From Lentisphaerae bacterium GWF2_50_93 (lineage in GTDB: Bacteria > Verrucomicrobiota > Lentisphaeria > Victivallales > GWF2-50-93), in the NCBI GenBank assembly GCA_001804815.1, contig MHBI01000012.1, positions 1-64,000 on the forward strand: a DNA stretch of 64,000 bases, read 5' to 3'. The position numbers and the translations under genes were made by a program. How positions within the stretch are numbered: the stretch's first letter is position 1; every line of letters starts with the position of its first letter. Positions 52,260 to 61,395 of this stretch are shown here, in pieces. Under the pieces are notes generated by a model. The model had not been told where the DNA came from and did not search any database. It saw only the letters and a list, made by a program, of their open reading frames with translations.

Positions 52260-52286
52260 AAAAAAAAGGAGCCCGAGGGGCTCCTT
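52260..52286 (-). terminator. Intrinsic terminator for the 52291-53133 gene
   Basis: On the minus strand AAGGAGCCCCTCGGGCTCCT is followed by eight T. It starts five bases after the stop codon. Confidence 0.85.
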
Positions 52287-52290
52287 GAAG

Positions 52291-53133
52291 TCACCAGTTC
52301 AAAGCCTTTGCCAGTCTGTAGACTTCTATCATCTCAATTTTGTGACAACCAATCTGTAAAATTGTATCGGTCATGCTTATGACTGTGAAATTGTCTACTT
52401 GAATTCCCCTGACTGGTTCCCCTGCTTTGATTTTATCCCACAGCATACGGGCTGATTCAAGCCTGACTCTTGCCCCCCTTGAGCTCTCAATAATCCCGTC
52501 TCTGATTCTCAGATAGACATAATCCAAGGCAGGAATATGATTTATTTTGAATGAAAGCCAGTCCTGAATCTTCTGTTTGCATTCCCTGATTTTCTCTTGA
52601 CGCTCTTTTTCCTGCTGTTCTCTGATTGCCTTTACAGTCTCTTCTGAAAGTAAATTATCCTTTGTGGCTCTGAATGAATCAATCAGCTTTATATGAGATT
52701 CCGAAAGCTCTGATTTGCAGTGAAATATTTCCAGATATTTTTCAATCTTGGCTATCAGGTTTTTGCACTCCATGAGATAGAAGTTTTTGTGAAGTCTTGC
52801 TCTACAGGCTTTAGCCCTTAAATCCGTGACCTTGTCAAGAAGCTGTTTGATGTTTTCGCTGTGGCTGTTGTCGAATCCGTCAATCTGGAAGACTTCCACG
52901 TTTGCAGGGATTGCATGTCTCACAAGGGACTGATGCTGGCATGTCGTAGAAGAATACCGTCTTGGATTAAAGAAAACGGCATTCGAATTTGCGAATCTCG
53001 CAATCTCGAAATGTCTTCCATAGGAAAAGATGCTTTTCCCCTCAAAGAAGATATGGTTTGCTCTTCCTTCGCTCTGGATTTGATTTCCCCAATAGTGCGC
53101 AACTTCCGACTGGTTTCTGAGTGACGTTCTCAT
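52291..53133 (-). CDS. Uncharacterised plasmid/phage-type protein with coiled coil
   Basis: About 280 residues. N-terminal VAHYWGNQIQSEGRANHIFF and SIFSYGRHFEIARF, central coiled coil (EETVKAIREQQEKERQEKIR), C-terminal half with repeated beta elements. Similar proteins, from memory, accompany plasmid and phage early genes and have no assigned function. GGAGGATAAA before the ATG at 53133. A good terminator follows. Confidence 0.65.
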   Translation of the reverse strand: MRTSLRNQSEVAHYWGNQIQSEGRANHIFFEGKSIFSYGRHFEIARFANSNAVFFNPRRYSSTTCQHQSLVRHAIPANVEVFQIDGFDNSHSENIKQLLDKVTDLRAKACRARLHKNFYLMECKNLIAKIEKYLEIFHCKSELSESHIKLIDSFRATKDNLLSEETVKAIREQQEKERQEKIRECKQKIQDWLSFKINHIPALDYVYLRIRDGIIESSRGARVRLESARMLWDKIKAGEPVRGIQVDNFTVISMTDTILQIGCHKIEMIEVYRLAKALNW

Positions 53134-53153
53134 TTTATCCTCCATTTGGTAGA

Positions 53154-53345
53154 TTATTTGTCTTGATTTACTTTTTTTGGATGGCAAATCCCCTGTTCGA
53201 TTAGATTAGAAGCAGTCCTGCCGAACCACCCCTGCAACTGCCAGCAAAGCCCTGTGTCAATAAGAGTCTGCCAAGCAGTAATGATTTCATCTTCTTCAGA
53301 TTCGTAAACGCCTTCTGCAATCATTACGGCTTTGAAAGTGTCCAT
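53154..53345 (-). CDS. Small conserved early protein
   Basis: About 63 residues: MDTFKAVMIAEGVYESEEDE then TAWQTLIDTGLCWQLQGWFG. The WQ-x-L-x-(D/N)-T-G-x-x-W-x-L-Q-G-x-(F/Y)-G-R-x-A pattern is familiar from small proteins of plasmids and metagenomic phages. AAGGAGG before the ATG. Directly upstream of the previous gene. Confidence 0.65.
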   Translation of the reverse strand: MDTFKAVMIAEGVYESEEDEIITAWQTLIDTGLCWQLQGWFGRTASNLIEQGICHPKKVNQDK

Positions 53346-53410
53346 GGATATCCTCCTTTTTGCATTGGTAAATTTTGGTTGCGGGTAACAGGGCAATCCA
53401 TGCCCGAAGG

Positions 53411-53438
53411 AAAAAAAAGAGCCCTGAACGGGCTCCTT
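53411..53438 (-). terminator. Intrinsic terminator for the 53442-53789 gene
   Basis: On the minus strand GAGCCCGTTCAGGGCTC followed by eight T, three bases past the stop codon. Confidence 0.85.
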
Positions 53439-53441
53439 GGT

Positions 53442-53789
53442 TCATATGAAAAACAAGTCGCCGTCAACTTCGATTGCAACGGCATCCTGCTTGCATGCAG
53501 TCTTCATCTCGACAGCATGCTGATAGATTGAGTCTATCGCAACATCCGTGAGCTCTTCCGCATAGGAGAAAACCAGACGGACTGATTCCTTCTGGAGCTT
53601 TCCAGTCTTGGAAAGTATCCAATACCCGACAGCATCCGTGGATGTTGAGCCCCCGAAAAGACTTGCCAGCAAAGACGCTGTCTTGTCCGCCCAGTTGTCA
53701 CATGCTTCCCCGTCCACCTGTAGCGTCGGGCAATACACGCTGACCTTGTGCGAGAGCTTGAAGAGATTCTTGAGTGCCTTGGCAGTCAT
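53442..53789 (-). CDS. Uncharacterised small protein
   Basis: 115 residues, no membrane helix. LFKLSHKVSVYCPTLQVDGE and GYWILSKTGKLQKESVRLVF look like one alpha/beta domain. GGAGGTGGCACT before the ATG. Each gene in this stretch has its own site and often its own terminator. Function unknown. Confidence 0.6.
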   Translation of the reverse strand: MTAKALKNLFKLSHKVSVYCPTLQVDGEACDNWADKTASLLASLFGGSTSTDAVGYWILSKTGKLQKESVRLVFSYAEELTDVAIDSIYQHAVEMKTACKQDAVAIEVDGDLFFI

Positions 53790-53985
53790 AGTGCCACCTC
53801 CATTTGGTAAGAGTTTGGGTTCTGCTTACCTTTTTGTCCTAGGGGGCTTCTATTTTTCAGCCAGAATGAGGCTAAAAATGGCAGTGGGGTGGTCATCTCA
53901 CTGAAGGAGGAAATTTCCAGAGAGTTGAACAACTGGAGGGGGAATTATCGGGGGGAAAGGGAAATTCTGGAGGAATGCTACTCAG

Positions 53986-54462
53986 CTATTTGGCTTTACC
54001 GTGCTGCCTGTTCCATTCCTTATACTTGGCTTCTTTCTCAAGGGTGTCTGCAATCAGGTTTTGCATTTCGATTCCAAGATTGCGGAGCTTTTCTACATCA
54101 TCGAGTCCCTTCTTCAGATTATCCTTCATTTCTTTCAAATCCGAGTCGGTGACAGAACGTTCATTGACGCTTGATGTCTTCGCATCCCGTAATTCTCTGC
54201 GCTTGTCGGCAATCCGCTGAAACTCCTCTATCTCCCTGTTTTTATCCGCACACTTTCTGGCTGACTGGAGATAGTCTTCATAATATGGGTTCCCATCCTT
54301 TTCACCTTGCGACACGTTCTGAATATTTGAGCTTGGAGCTTTATATATTCTTTTCCGGACATCATTTCCAATATAAAGTATAACAAGCACAATAACAGCG
54401 TATTGATACCATGCTGGCATTGATGATAATGTAATAGGTTCCTTTTCTTTCCCCATACCCAT
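53986..54462 (-). CDS. Membrane-anchored coiled-coil protein
   Basis: 158 residues. One membrane helix near the N-terminus (WYQYAVIVLVILYIGNDVRK), then a charged coiled coil to the end (CADKNREIEEFQRIADKRRE, LKKGLDDVEKLRNLGIEMQN). Starts eight bases after the stop of the zinc-ribbon protein upstream. Likely in complex with the two following zinc-ribbon membrane proteins. Unknown. Confidence 0.6.
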   Translation of the reverse strand: MGMGKEKEPITLSSMPAWYQYAVIVLVILYIGNDVRKRIYKAPSSNIQNVSQGEKDGNPYYEDYLQSARKCADKNREIEEFQRIADKRRELRDAKTSSVNERSVTDSDLKEMKDNLKKGLDDVEKLRNLGIEMQNLIADTLEKEAKYKEWNRQHGKAK

Positions 54463-54470
54463 TTTCCTTT

Positions 54471-55358
54471 TTACAAACTACCTGAAGATGTCAAGATGGC
54501 AGCGATAACAATGATAATAGTGAAAGCAACAACTGTTCCGAGAAGTCCTGCGCCTGTCGCACCCCAGGATGAGGCTATTTCTCCGCCTCTGCTGATGTGC
54601 TCTTCAACTGTCCGCCCCTGAAGAGAGGATGAGAACCAATACATTATCCCCGCCTGGATGCAGCCCATAATGAAAGTGGAGGGTATAGCCATGTTGGGAC
54701 TTACCATTGCAACGATGCACCAGACGGCGAAGCCAATTACTGTTATCACTATTATCTTCGAGAATTCGGAGTCCCTTTTCAGACGTTGCGCATTCAATGC
54801 CATAAGAATTGCTCCTCCCAACACCGAGCCGAGACAGGAGGCCCATGCCACCTGTCCGGGGGTGTAGAGCTTAGGCATGGATGAATTTCCTCCAACTGGA
54901 TAGACGGGAATGCTGTCAACAGTCGCAATAGGGCTTCGTGAATTTCCCGCTGGAATGTTTCTCATTTGGGCAGGAAATCCGGACTTCATGGAAGAAGCAG
55001 GCACAACCTCATTGCTTGAGATGTGGATAATCTCTCCGCAGTGAGGACAATTTATATTCCCGTTCCTGAGATTTCCGCTGTTAATCTCGATATATGTCCT
55101 GCATTTTTCACACTGGATGTCGAAGGGGCTGAAATCATAGCCAGACCGACTGCCGGAAGGAGAAGCGGTCCCCTGTTGGTCCGACTTGCAGAACCTGCAA
55201 ACCTTGGCCTCTCCCTTGATAATCTCCGCACAGAAAGGGCATTTTTTCACTTCCTGGACGATGAAGGCATTGTCGCATCCCTCGCACTTCAGGGATTTCC
55301 CTGCAAGAGAACGCATTATCTCATACTCATGATTACAATGTGGACATATCGTTTTCAT
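54471..55358 (-). CDS. Zinc-ribbon membrane protein with several helices
   Basis: 295 residues. Three Cys-rich ribbons: CPHCNHEYE...CEGCD, CPFCAEIIKGEAKVCRFC, and CEKCRTYIE...CPHCG. A Ser/Pro linker follows, then about four membrane helices (SCLGSVLGGAILMAL, IIVITVIGFAVWCIVAMV, STFIMGCIQAGIMYWF, GLLGTVVAFTIIIVIAAIL). Ribbons are predicted cytoplasmic. No enzyme motif. Shares the same ribbon scheme with the next gene, so they are related in design. Confidence 0.65.
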   Translation of the reverse strand: MKTICPHCNHEYEIMRSLAGKSLKCEGCDNAFIVQEVKKCPFCAEIIKGEAKVCRFCKSDQQGTASPSGSRSGYDFSPFDIQCEKCRTYIEINSGNLRNGNINCPHCGEIIHISSNEVVPASSMKSGFPAQMRNIPAGNSRSPIATVDSIPVYPVGGNSSMPKLYTPGQVAWASCLGSVLGGAILMALNAQRLKRDSEFSKIIVITVIGFAVWCIVAMVSPNMAIPSTFIMGCIQAGIMYWFSSSLQGRTVEEHISRGGEIASSWGATGAGLLGTVVAFTIIIVIAAILTSSGSL

Positions 55359-55411
55359 CCAAATGGGTCCTGCCTTGTATGCGTAAATAATATCAACACA
55401 TTCCCGTCTTC

Positions 55412-57049
55412 TTATTTAACGGAGCTTTCATATTCATTGATAAATGAATCTATGTCACTACGGAGACTTCCCAATTCCTTCTTGACATATCCCTCTGTGA
55501 AAAGTGGAGCTGGACCTCCAGCACTCTCGATGATTTTCTGCTTGACGTAGGTGCCCCAATAAGAATCCAAACTCTTTGCCTGACTGTATATTGCAGTAGC
55601 CCTGGCATAGTAAGTCTTAGCACTTTCATCCTGACTGTCAATCAAGGCATATCCATCCCTTAGTTCAATCATTTTCTGACTGTAATCAGGATAAGATATA
55701 CCTTCCATGATTCCAGTTCTGATTTTCTTGGACACCGACAGGAATTCACCATAACTTTTTAACGCCCTGTTTATTTTCTCCTTTGCTTCTCCCTCCTGCA
55801 AAGCAAGTCCCTTGTCTCCTTTTGAACCAGTCTTTCCTGTTTCTACTTTTCTCTGGAATATTTTTTTCAGCCCCATCCCTTTCACAAGATGTGTCACATA
55901 TTTATTCATCCACCCTAACTCGGTATGCTTACCTCCAATAAGGCATTCATAGTTGAAATCATCAAGTATCCATCTTCCCGACTCCTTGGAAAAACTGAGA
56001 TGGAGATAAATTGAAGAGCCTGTTTTTTCGCCGCCGTGCAAATTCTCAACAATCATAGTCAATGATGCCCTATCTGCTGAAAGCTTGATGGCTGACGGTG
56101 TTCCTGTTATGGAATTTGTCTTACCCGAATAAGAGTTCTTCATGCAATACGCTTCACTGCCTCTTGCAAAGAAGTAACTTGCAAATTCCTTATCTGACGA
56201 AAATACGTCGGGTGCGGTCATATACTTATATAATTGGCCTATTCCTATAATCAGGACTGCAATTGCAATAGCCCAATAGGTTACGGGCTTGAGCTTTTGA
56301 CTCCTGAAAATGCATAGGAATAGATTTTTAATGGCGGAATAGCTGGTGAAGTATAGCGGGAGCAATAAAATAATCCAGATTATGGAAGACTTAACATCTG
56401 CACTCATGCCTTCCCATGGCTGGCCGGAATCTGTCCATATTGAAACAAGAAGCGCAAGCAGCCAGGCAATAAACACACAGCTGAAGACAAAAGCCAGAGA
56501 CACAAAAATCAACAAAAATGGTTTTATGATTTTACTGGCAAGATTTGACCTCTGTTTAAGATTCGGGGTAAATTTCGCAGAATAGGATTTTGTTTCCGGC
56601 GGCGATTCCTTTTTCCCGGAATCAAGTTCAGGGAATGGGATATATATTTTCGCCTTGCATTTCGGGCACTCTATTTCCTCTCCGAAAAGGCTTTCATCAT
56701 CGGCTTCAAGATAGGTCAGGCATTCCTTGCATCGGACAGTTACCTTGCTGGCCACCTTTTCTTCCTCAAGCACTTCTCCACAGGACTTGCATACGCTTAC
56801 ATCGGGAGCAAGGGATTTTCCGCATTTTCTGCAAGACTTTGCAGACTTGGCTTCCCTTTCAGGTTCTATTTCCTTCTGGCAATATCTGCATAGTTTAGCT
56901 TCGCCTTTTATCGTTTCGGCGCAGAACGGACACAGCCTCAGGTTCTCGGCCTTGAACTCATTCCCGCATTCCGTGCATGGAATCTTCTTGCCGATAGATG
57001 AAGCCTGAACATCAAATTCCTTGTTACATGAGGGGCATACTGTCTTCAT
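55412..57049 (-). CDS. Large zinc-ribbon membrane protein with exported domain
   Basis: 545 residues. Four ribbons (CPSCNKEFD...CTECG, CPFCAETIKGEAKLCRYC, CRKCGKSLAPDVSVCKSCG, CKECLTYLE...CPKC), a linker, helices around FLLIFVSLAFVFSCVFIAWL and SIIWIILLLPLYFTSYSA, then TYWAIAIAVLIIGIGQLYKY, and a soluble C-terminal half of about 260 residues with a SnoaL/NTF2-like feel (ESGRWILDDFNYECL). First ribbon segment is nearly the same as in the previous gene. AAAAGGATTATATC before the ATG. Function unknown; a phage exclusion or envelope stress role is possible. Confidence 0.65.
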   Translation of the reverse strand: MKTVCPSCNKEFDVQASSIGKKIPCTECGNEFKAENLRLCPFCAETIKGEAKLCRYCQKEIEPEREAKSAKSCRKCGKSLAPDVSVCKSCGEVLEEEKVASKVTVRCKECLTYLEADDESLFGEEIECPKCKAKIYIPFPELDSGKKESPPETKSYSAKFTPNLKQRSNLASKIIKPFLLIFVSLAFVFSCVFIAWLLALLVSIWTDSGQPWEGMSADVKSSIIWIILLLPLYFTSYSAIKNLFLCIFRSQKLKPVTYWAIAIAVLIIGIGQLYKYMTAPDVFSSDKEFASYFFARGSEAYCMKNSYSGKTNSITGTPSAIKLSADRASLTMIVENLHGGEKTGSSIYLHLSFSKESGRWILDDFNYECLIGGKHTELGWMNKYVTHLVKGMGLKKIFQRKVETGKTGSKGDKGLALQEGEAKEKINRALKSYGEFLSVSKKIRTGIMEGISYPDYSQKMIELRDGYALIDSQDESAKTYYARATAIYSQAKSLDSYWGTYVKQKIIESAGGPAPLFTEGYVKKELGSLRSDIDSFINEYESSVK

Positions 57050-57107
57050 GATATAATCCTTTTTTTATCTGCCCCCGAAAAAAAAAGAGGGAGCAGTTAC
57101 CTGCGCC

Positions 57108-57222
57108 CTGACAGAACCGCCACCACAGCGGTAAAACAGAAGCAACAAGCAACGCTCCCAAGTGGGAGCGTAGCTTTCAGCGTCTTCTGTTTTTCAAGTC
57201 AAAGTGGTGGTTTTTCTGTCAG
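57108..57222. other. Large foldable region, possible ncRNA or replication origin
   Basis: Nested stems: CTGACAGAA (57108) with TTCTGTCAG (to 57222); CCGCCACCAC with GTGGTGG (57204-57210); AAAACAGAAG with CTTCTGTTTT (57184-57193); and an apical hairpin ACGCTCCCAagTGGGAGCGT (57152-57171). All four stems are compatible with one fold, a long rod with bulges. It sits in the 758-bp gap between the zinc-ribbon protein and the primase and is not protein coding. Confidence 0.65.
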
Positions 57223-57624
57223 CGACATGCCGAACGCTACGGCATAAATAATTTTAAGTTATCTTGTCTTTTAAGCCTCCTGATATTACAACATCTCGAA
57301 CAAACAGTTTAATATACTGCCACGTTCAATGAAAAAAAGAACAATAATTGAGAAAAATCCGGAGATAACCCAGGGAAGAACTTGAACAGCTCATAAGAAC
57401 CAGGATTGTCCACACAATGACAAGACGGGCTCATTTCAACGAATGATGGACAATTATTTGAGGCTAATTACTCCGCATCCTTATTCCCGACGGCTCCGAA
57501 ATCGTGCCCGAAAAATGGGGCTAATTTTCATGAAAGGTCTTACAGTCAATGGAAATCTCCGAAATTTCCCCGAAATGTTCCAGAAGACATCCTTCTTGGC
57601 TATCCAGCTGTTCAGATTCTCTTT

Positions 57625-57701
57625 TCCCCTGATTAGAGGTTGTAACATTTCTTTGCCTAATATTAGAGGGCTCCATAACTGTAACATTTCTTTGCCTAAT
57701 A
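57625..57701. repeat. Iteron-like direct repeats next to the primase gene
   Basis: TGTAACATTTCTTTGCCTAA (with a further T) occurs at 57641-57661 and 57680-57700, each preceded by TTAGAGG (57633 and 57663). The two full units start 39 bp apart. Position near a primase gene and a large fold suggests an origin. The rest of 57223-57807 shows no gene. Confidence 0.6.
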
Positions 57702-57807
57702 AGGAGAGCGAGCGAAGGGAGCGGAGCGACTGAGAGAGCTCTATTTCTTTATCTTCTTCTTTCTTCACTCTTTTTCTGAGAAGGATATAAATGGATTTGC
57801 TTATTGC

Positions 57808-59349
57808 CTACAGAGGAAATAGCTCAGGAGATTTTTTCTTCAGTTCCCTCAAATCACGCATGACAGTCATTCGAGTGGCTTTTATCCCATGTTTCTCAGA
57901 CAGGTCTTTCGAGATGTCCGCATATGAAGATTCCGCCGCACCCCTTAAAATTTCGATTATTGCGCCCTTCCTGTCGCTTTTCCTGGCCGCCAGTGGTTTC
58001 TTTGGGGGGCAATGGGGAATGGGCCTTATCGTGCGCAAGCTCAGTTTTTCAGACAGCTGTTCATCAACCTCGAAGAACTCGGCAAGGTAATCATGCCTAA
58101 GGTTCAGCGGAATCCCGCTTTTTCCAGAATACTCCTGTTTTATAATGTCGCATACCGGAATATCATTCTCTTCTCCTTTGCTTGGATAAGAGGGATTGCA
58201 TCCTCGGGAAAGCTCTGTCACCTGTTCAAGTATCTCTTCCCTGTTGTGCATACTCAACCGCATGAACCTTATAATGTATTTCAACGAGGTGTAGCGTTTG
58301 CCCTTCCTAAAGCCGCCATTGTGCCCGAATAGCTTGAGAGCATCTTCAAGCCGTTGAGCGTTTACACTTATACCTCCTTTTGCCCGATTCGGCATTGCTT
58401 GACTGCCCGATGACTTCTCGATAAACTTCTCTGCCTTCCGCAATTTTACATCTGGTTCTTCTACAAGGATGTTTTCCAATTCATCCAGAGAATAGGTTTT
58501 AAGACCTTCGCATTCATTGTCATCTAAATAATATGAAACTGCTTCTTTTGCCACCCTGTTGATACTCCCATCCACACGAAGCACTCTTGCCGCATCTCCT
58601 GGGGTATCAACAAAAATTCCAGGCAAAATTAGTTTTTGTATTGCCTTGTTGATTTTCTTGTATCTGGCAACTTTCTCTGGGAATGCTTCAGTTCCCTCTT
58701 CAAGGAGCCAAAAGAGGTAGAGCCCACGCCCGCTCTTCGCATATATTGAAACTCTCGGAATAACATCGTCTTCCTGCAGCATGATTGAATAAAAAAGAGC
58801 CTGCCGCCAGTCAAAGTGCTTCAGAATTTCCTCATCTTCAAACCTTCCGACATCAATGTCCACATAACAGGCATTCAGGTATGACAGATTTGATTCTTTG
58901 CGGTGGATTCCATTTAATCCGGTCTGATACTTCCACTTGTGCGCTCTGTAATAGCTGTTTACAGTGAAATAAAAGTCATTTTTTAGTTCCGGGCGAACCT
59001 CCAGCAAATCATCAACCATATAAGTGTCCTTCGCCCGGATGGAGCCCAACCCTTTCATCTCATACTCGTTCTCCTTGCCAGCGACTGGCAATTTGCCTTG
59101 AAGAGAAAAATATGAATCTCCATTGCGGTGAAAGATTCGGAAAAAATCAGAATCAACATAGCCACGCCCTCCTTCAAGCGAATCTCTTATCCTTTTATAC
59201 TTGCGATAGGGCTCTTCAAGGGGATTGAATTTGATGTCATGCTCTTTGTCATATTCCCAGTGTTCCTTGAAATACTCCTCTGGAGTTTCTCCGGGAAGGA
59301 TAAAGGTATGCCAATACCGGGGAAGGGAATCATCATATAATCGTTTCAT
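57808..59349 (-). CDS. Archaeo-eukaryotic-type primase/replication protein
   Basis: 513 residues. AEP signatures in order: NACYVDIDVGRF with D164-x-D166, IYAKSGRGLYLFWLLEE (S-G-R-G-h-Y, about 205-217), and DTPGDAARVLRVDGSINR with Asp260. Helical PriCT-like middle, then a C-terminal winged helix (ISKDLSEKHGIKATRMTVMR). Such proteins start replication of plasmids, phages and satellites. No helicase domain fused. GGAGGTGTCCG before the ATG. Its gene ends 107 bp from the iteron-like repeats. Confidence 0.85.
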   Translation of the reverse strand: MKRLYDDSLPRYWHTFILPGETPEEYFKEHWEYDKEHDIKFNPLEEPYRKYKRIRDSLEGGRGYVDSDFFRIFHRNGDSYFSLQGKLPVAGKENEYEMKGLGSIRAKDTYMVDDLLEVRPELKNDFYFTVNSYYRAHKWKYQTGLNGIHRKESNLSYLNACYVDIDVGRFEDEEILKHFDWRQALFYSIMLQEDDVIPRVSIYAKSGRGLYLFWLLEEGTEAFPEKVARYKKINKAIQKLILPGIFVDTPGDAARVLRVDGSINRVAKEAVSYYLDDNECEGLKTYSLDELENILVEEPDVKLRKAEKFIEKSSGSQAMPNRAKGGISVNAQRLEDALKLFGHNGGFRKGKRYTSLKYIIRFMRLSMHNREEILEQVTELSRGCNPSYPSKGEENDIPVCDIIKQEYSGKSGIPLNLRHDYLAEFFEVDEQLSEKLSLRTIRPIPHCPPKKPLAARKSDRKGAIIEILRGAAESSYADISKDLSEKHGIKATRMTVMRDLRELKKKSPELFPL

Positions 59350-59387
59350 CGGACACCTCCGTAAAGCGTCAATCCCGTAAAATCAAT

Positions 59388-59456
59388 ATGACTGGCGAAA
59401 CTGATACGGTTTCAGCTTTCGTCTCAGAGAGCTACTCTTCGACTATCGCCAGTCAT
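59388..59456. promoter_or_regulatory. Branched inverted repeat upstream of the primase gene
   Basis: Outer arms ATGACTGGCGA (59388-59398) and TCGCCAGTCAT (59446-59456) are perfect inverses. Inside, CGAAACTGA and TCAGCTTTCG (59396-59421) can form a second stem. It fills the 135-bp gap between the recombinase and primase genes and may be an operator, attenuator or termination signal for recombinase transcription. Confidence 0.6.
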
Positions 59457-59484
59457 TTATATTATACTCTGTTCACATTGCTTC

Positions 59485-61395
59485 TCACTTTTTGTCACCT
59501 GCTACAATGTTTGCCGCAAGCATCTCCTGATAATTTCTATTTGGCTTACGATGTCTGACTTTAAGTGCATATTCATGAGGCTTAGGATTGATGCCATATG
59601 AATATATCTTTAGGTGGGGGGATGTATAAATGCGGTTCTTTTTGTATTTCCTGTCAATTTCACTAATTGATATTTCTCCCTTCCCGATATCGGAAGCAAT
59701 GCTCTTATAGATATACCTTATGGAAGAAATGTCTTGATTGGACATGTCTATATGCATTCCGAAATCTGGAATCATCCTTGAATTTCTCTCTGGAATTCTT
59801 TCAACAGAGAAAGAAGACTTGTCCTTGAATGTCACCTTAATTGAGTAAGGATGAATCTCTATTTTTTCAAGGGAAGCAAGAACCACATCACGATAAATAT
59901 TGGCATCCACCCTGTTATGCATAATATCGCCCAATATCTTTACTATCTCATCACTTTCATACGGGACTTTAGATTTTTGAATCTTCTCTTTCAGGATTCC
60001 AATCTCTTCCTCACTCTTTTTGATATCCACCATAAAACCTTTGCTGACCTCCTCGAAAGCCTCAGGTGTATATTTCCCATCTTTTAGTAGCATACCGAGC
60101 TTAACAAGATTTTCGTTAATTCTGCTTCTCTCGTTTTCTTTCTCAAGCAACTTAGCCTCTGCCTCATCAACCTTGTCTTCTCCGGACAATGCCTCAATCA
60201 ACGCCTTTGCACACAATGGCAATGCAAATTCAACAAGTCCCTTGTGTGCCAAAAGTTTTGGACTGGACGGCAAAGGATTTGCTGAACGTTCAAGAATCCG
60301 AGCCATTCTGCAAGCTTTGTTGTCCGTAGACTTCAGATGTATATGGTCATAGCAGACATAGTAATATGCCGCCTTGCCTTCAAAAGACTTCGCCTTGCTA
60401 ACCTTCATGCGCCTTCCGCAAGTGCCGCAATATACAAGACCAGATAAAGGATGGATGACATCGCTATCCTTGATTCTCGTCTTACCAGCATTTCTGTTGG
60501 TTCTTAAACGGTGGAGAGCACTATGAAATTCCTTTGCACTTATGATTTCTTTACCCTTGAAAGGTATGCATTCAATAAGTTTGCCCTCAATATTTCTTCT
60601 TAAACCCGCATAGGCTTCTCGTTTCAAAACTTTCAGGATGGCATTATGATGCCAAGTATGCCCCTTCTTTGTTCCAATCTGTTTTGAGTTAAGATGCTTT
60701 GCTATCTGATTGATGGACTTTTTCTCCCGGGCATACATCTTGAAGATAAGCTTCACGTTTTTTGCTTCTTCCTCAACCTGCTCGACTGTTTGATGGCCTG
60801 TTGACCTATATCCATAGCAGCAGACTCCTGAAGTCAGAAATCCAGTATTCCTCTTTACATTGAGCGATTCTTTTGATTTCTGCCTTGTCTTGATTATTAT
60901 ATCGTCCTCAACCTGCTGGCTAATGGTTGATACAAGTCTGTCGGAGAATTTCCCATAGTCAATTATACCGTTCTTGACGGTTAGCACCTGGATGCTGGAT
61001 TTCTTCAGTCTCTGAATCAGGTATTGCCCGAGAAAGCTGTTCTGGTAAGGACGCATAAGGCGAGTTTCATCATAAACAATTATAAATTCGATATCTGAAC
61101 AGGCAAGACATGCACCGAGTTCAGGGCGATATTTCTTTCTCTGGAATTTTATAACCTCAGAGAAATATGAGTTGAATGAATCATCTGAATTGCTGAGAAG
61201 CCGAGCATCCTCAAGGTCTGGATAGGTTCTTCCGCTTAAATCCTGGTCAACAAATGGGGGATGGATGACAGACAGTCCATGTTTCTCAGCGAGAGCTCTG
61301 CACTCTTTAACCTGCGATGTGATGGACACGCTTCTTTTGCCCGACTCATCCTTATCGTCAGAGCTGGTTCTGGCATAAATCACAGCCTTCTTCAT
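59485..61395 (-). CDS. Large serine recombinase (integrase of the element)
   Basis: About 636 residues. Catalytic N-terminal resolvase domain with VIYARTSSDDKDESG (nucleophilic serine near residue 10) and ETRLMRPYQNSFLGQYLIQR; recombinase domain (NVKRNTGFLTSGVCCYGYRS, INQIAKHLNSKQIGTKKG); zinc ribbon SGLVYCGTCGRRM...VCYDH...CRMARI; a coiled coil (EEIGILKEKIQ) within a C-terminal region. It integrates the element at attB in comM. The ATG at 61395 has better spacing to AGGAGA than the one at 61401. It is next to attR, as usual for these elements, so its promoter lies within about 100 bp of the crossover. Confidence 0.95.
   Translation of the reverse strand: MKKAVIYARTSSDDKDESGKRSVSITSQVKECRALAEKHGLSVIHPPFVDQDLSGRTYPDLEDARLLSNSDDSFNSYFSEVIKFQRKKYRPELGACLACSDIEFIIVYDETRLMRPYQNSFLGQYLIQRLKKSSIQVLTVKNGIIDYGKFSDRLVSTISQQVEDDIIIKTRQKSKESLNVKRNTGFLTSGVCCYGYRSTGHQTVEQVEEEAKNVKLIFKMYAREKKSINQIAKHLNSKQIGTKKGHTWHHNAILKVLKREAYAGLRRNIEGKLIECIPFKGKEIISAKEFHSALHRLRTNRNAGKTRIKDSDVIHPLSGLVYCGTCGRRMKVSKAKSFEGKAAYYYVCYDHIHLKSTDNKACRMARILERSANPLPSSPKLLAHKGLVEFALPLCAKALIEALSGEDKVDEAEAKLLEKENERSRINENLVKLGMLLKDGKYTPEAFEEVSKGFMVDIKKSEEEIGILKEKIQKSKVPYESDEIVKILGDIMHNRVDANIYRDVVLASLEKIEIHPYSIKVTFKDKSSFSVERIPERNSRMIPDFGMHIDMSNQDISSIRYIYKSIASDIGKGEISISEIDRKYKKNRIYTSPHLKIYSYGINPKPHEYALKVRHRKPNRNYQEMLAANIVAGDKK

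Noticed and set aside
57600..57720. Possible CRISPR array
   Set aside because: Only two repeat units with a short spacer and no cas genes anywhere in the window.
57481..57768. 95-codon minus-strand frame beside the primase, with repeated LGKEMLQ
   Set aside because: The repeated residues come from the iteron-like DNA repeats; composition is not protein-like.
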